Part shown: in pieces, positions 33,632 through 35,547 of the stretch
Layout: the number at the start of each line of letters is the position of its first letter
How positions within the stretch are numbered: the first letter of the stretch is position 1
Source of the DNA: Bacillota bacterium
GTDB taxonomy: Bacteria > Bacillota > Bacilli > Paenibacillales > NBRC-103111
Assembly: GCA_023393235.1 (NCBI GenBank)
Contig: JAEWMH010000219.1
Location: forward strand, 1-35,547
DNA length: 35,547 bases
Reading direction: 5' to 3'
Notes under the pieces: model-generated
Told to the model about the DNA's origin: nothing
The model's input: the letters and a program-made list of their open reading frames with translations, nothing else
Databases searched by the model: none
Made by a program: the position numbers and the translations under genes

Positions 33632-35547
33632 ATGAAATCGGACGAAGCTGTGCAACAAGAGCTAACGGGTGCGGAAAGGATTGAGGTGGAGGCGGCGCCG
33701 GAGGATATTACCATCCATGTGCAGGGGCCCCTTTGGAGCATTGCAGGTATCGACCGGGAGCCGGGGGAACTGGGGGGTATCCTTCTGTTTACACGGGAAT
33801 ATGGAGAGAGGGTATCCATTTCCTCAGCTTATGCGGTAGTGCAGGTTGGTTCGGACAGCAAGGTGGCGCAGGTGGTGCTGCCGTCATTAACGGACGGCAA
33901 TGATGATGGGTTTTCCACAATAGAAGCAGTTGAATTGGAGATTCCTGAAGGGGGATATGTGCTTTTTGCCGGGGATGCAAGTATGGTGCCTGAAGGTGCA
34001 GGGCATTTTTTGGCGGAAAGGTTCAGAGTGGGCGATTTGGTGAAGCTCCGCAGGAACGGTCAGGTTGTGCCTGTTGAGGAGCTGATGGGGAGCACGGCTA
34101 AGCTGGTGCTGAACAATTACCCCATGGTGACTGCGACAGAAGCGAGCCAATGGATTACTGGAAGGGTGCGCCAAACGGGGGAGCTGTCTGGCTTGCAGGT
34201 TTTCGTAAATGGCGTGGAGGCGCCGGTAGCGCCGGACGGCAGCTTTTCCTGTTGTTCTCCGCTTCAGACGGGAATCAATTATGTCCGGGTGCAGCTGTTG
34301 AGGAAAGGCGTGGAGGAGACGTCCCGGGAGCTGGTGATCTTTCGTCGGCCTCGTACTGCTCCGCAAAAGGAAGTGGTGCTTTGGGTGGACCAGACGGTGA
34401 ATGCCAAGAGGTTCCAAAGCAGTGCCGATGTGCGGGGCTTCCTGCAGCTGGCCAAGGATAACGGAGTGACCAAAATTGCCCTGGACGTCAAGGGGGTGGA
34501 GGGATTTGTCTCCTACAAAAAGAATGACCTCACCGGGCGCCCTTATGTCAGTGAGATCAAGGCCCCTGCTAAGGCCGGGTCCAACCCGGAGCTGGACCTG
34601 CTGGAGGAATTCATCACCCATGGGCATGCACTTGGTCTGGAGATCCATGCGGCCTTGAACGTGTTTGCAGAGGGCTCTATTGCACGTGATGAGTATGCCG
34701 TATTGGACCGTCATTTGGACTGGGAAGAACGGATATACATACCGGAAAATAACGGGGAAATCCGGCGCCAGCGGGAAAGCGCCAAGAAGGGGCCGGTGGC
34801 CTTCGTCAATCCCTCCCATGACCAGGTCTGGGAGTATGCGCGGCTGACCTTCGAGGAGATTATTAAGAATTACCAGGTGGACGGGGTCATTCATGACCGG
34901 AGCCGCTACGATAATGAAGCAGCGGACTTCAGCGACGTCACCCGGGCGAAGTTCGAGGTATTCCTCCGCGCCAGGGGCAAACGTCTGGTGAGCTGGCCGG
35001 CGGATGTGTTTGCTTATGACGGCATCATCCGGGTGGACGGCCCGCTGATCCAGGACTGGTGGGAATTCCGGGCGGGGACCATCAAGCGTTTTTTTGCCGA
35101 GATCAAGGAACTGGTTAACTCTTACCGCAATTCCACCGGACGCCCCATCCAGGTTTCCGCCTACGTGGGCTCCTGGTACGAAATTTATTATCTCAACGGG
35201 GTCAACTGGGGCAGCCCAAGCTTCCGGTTCGATGAACGGCTGGGTTTGCAGGACGCCTCCGTGTATACGCCGGAATATTGCCAGACGGGCTACATCGGGT
35301 ATCTGGACTTTCTGATGATCGGCGCTTACCAGACCACCGGGCAGGAGGTAGAGAAATACGCCACTCTGGCCAACATCGTCACCAACGGGGAAATCCCGCT
35401 GTATACAGGCATCGCGGTAACCAATGTCCCAGCTCCGTCTCTCCAGCGTGAGGTCATCCAGGCCGGACTCGCCGCCACCGACGGCGTTATGCTGTTCGAC
35501 GCCTCCCAGATCAACTGGCCTGTGGCACAGGCGGCTTTGCTGGGGGA
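33632..35547 (+). CDS. leaderless GHL10-type hydrolase paralogue, cut by the window end
   Basis: The frame is open from the ATG at 33632 to the last base (638 codons plus two bases) with no stop. AAAGGGGG precedes the start. The protein begins MKSDEAVQQELTGAERIEVEAAPEDI and aligns directly with residue ~302 of the upstream protein, so it lacks the signal peptide, first module and first Ig-like domain. It contains one module (about 16-150), one Ig-like domain (about 155-245) and the hydrolase domain (from about 249), including DVKGVEG, AFVNPSHD, DGVIHDRSRYDNEAADFS, WWEFR and DFLMIGAYQT. By eye roughly three quarters of hydrolase-domain residues match. All candidate acidic residues are kept, so it looks functional. 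Without export it would be cytoplasmic. What follows the hydrolase domain is outside the window. Confidence 0.85.
   Translation, partial: MKSDEAVQQELTGAERIEVEAAPEDITIHVQGPLWSIAGIDREPGELGGILLFTREYGERVSISSAYAVVQVGSDSKVAQVVLPSLTDGNDDGFSTIEAVELEIPEGGYVLFAGDASMVPEGAGHFLAERFRVGDLVKLRRNGQVVPVEELMGSTAKLVLNNYPMVTATEASQWITGRVRQTGELSGLQVFVNGVEAPVAPDGSFSCCSPLQTGINYVRVQLLRKGVEETSRELVIFRRPRTAPQKEVVLWVDQTVNAKRFQSSADVRGFLQLAKDNGVTKIALDVKGVEGFVSYKKNDLTGRPYVSEIKAPAKAGSNPELDLLEEFITHGHALGLEIHAALNVFAEGSIARDEYAVLDRHLDWEERIYIPENNGEIRRQRESAKKGPVAFVNPSHDQVWEYARLTFEEIIKNYQVDGVIHDRSRYDNEAADFSDVTRAKFEVFLRARGKRLVSWPADVFAYDGIIRVDGPLIQDWWEFRAGTIKRFFAEIKELVNSYRNSTGRPIQVSAYVGSWYEIYYLNGVNWGSPSFRFDERLGLQDASVYTPEYCQTGYIGYLDFLMIGAYQTTGQEVEKYATLANIVTNGEIPLYTGIAVTNVPAPSLQREVIQAGLAATDGVMLFDASQINWPVAQAALLG

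Overview
The window looks like the chromosome of a spore-forming Firmicute of the family Paenibacillaceae, most probably a high-GC Paenibacillus. The basis is the combination of YesM/YesN-type two-component systems next to sugar ABC transporters that lack their own ATPase, very large S-layer (SLH) anchored secreted enzymes, CcpA/LacI-type operators of the form TGTAAGCGCTTA, strong AGGAGG ribosome sites, a soluble PAS-domain kinase of the sporulation type, and short palindromic intergenic repeats. No tRNA, rRNA, CRISPR array, transposase or integrase was seen.

Layout. (1) 1-1376: a minus-strand secreted protein with about five SH3-like repeats, ending at a strong hairpin. (2) 1603-9096: a first sugar-uptake locus with an FAD-dependent oxidoreductase, a YesM-type sensor kinase, a short AraC-type response regulator, a lipoprotein substrate-binding protein and two permeases. 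The oxidoreductase and the binding protein each have a -10 box followed within 5-6 bases by a TGTAAGCGCTT operator. (3) 9229-13561: a small coiled-coil protein of unknown role, a soluble PAS sensor kinase, and a tandem pair of YitT-family membrane proteins on the minus strand. (4) 13770-17885: mprF (aminoacyl-phosphatidylglycerol synthase/flippase), followed after 27 bases by a membrane-anchored alpha/beta hydrolase. (5) 18436-35547: a second, larger carbohydrate locus. It holds a two-domain SGNH/GDSL esterase, a lipoprotein binding protein whose stop overlaps the start of a sensor kinase (ATGA), a full-length YesN-type regulator, a terminator, two LplB/YtcP-type permeases, a long hairpin element, a third binding lipoprotein, and two tandem GHL10-type putative glycoside hydrolases. 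The first hydrolase is a 1564-residue SLH-anchored exoenzyme. The second runs off the window and lacks a signal peptide.

How the parts fit (inference): the second locus reads as a polysaccharide utilisation locus. An S-layer-bound hydrolase would cut a polymer outside the cell, binding protein and permeases would import oligosaccharides using a shared MsmX-type ATPase encoded elsewhere, and the leaderless hydrolase and leaderless esterase could finish degradation in the cytoplasm. The kinase/regulator pair, perhaps sensing through its co-translated binding protein, would control the set. The substrate cannot be read from the sequence. The two most interesting points are the extracellular/cytoplasmic pair of GHL10 paralogues built from an unrecognised repeated module, and the mprF-hydrolase pair, which resembles known arrangements in which an esterase removes the amino acid added to phosphatidylglycerol.
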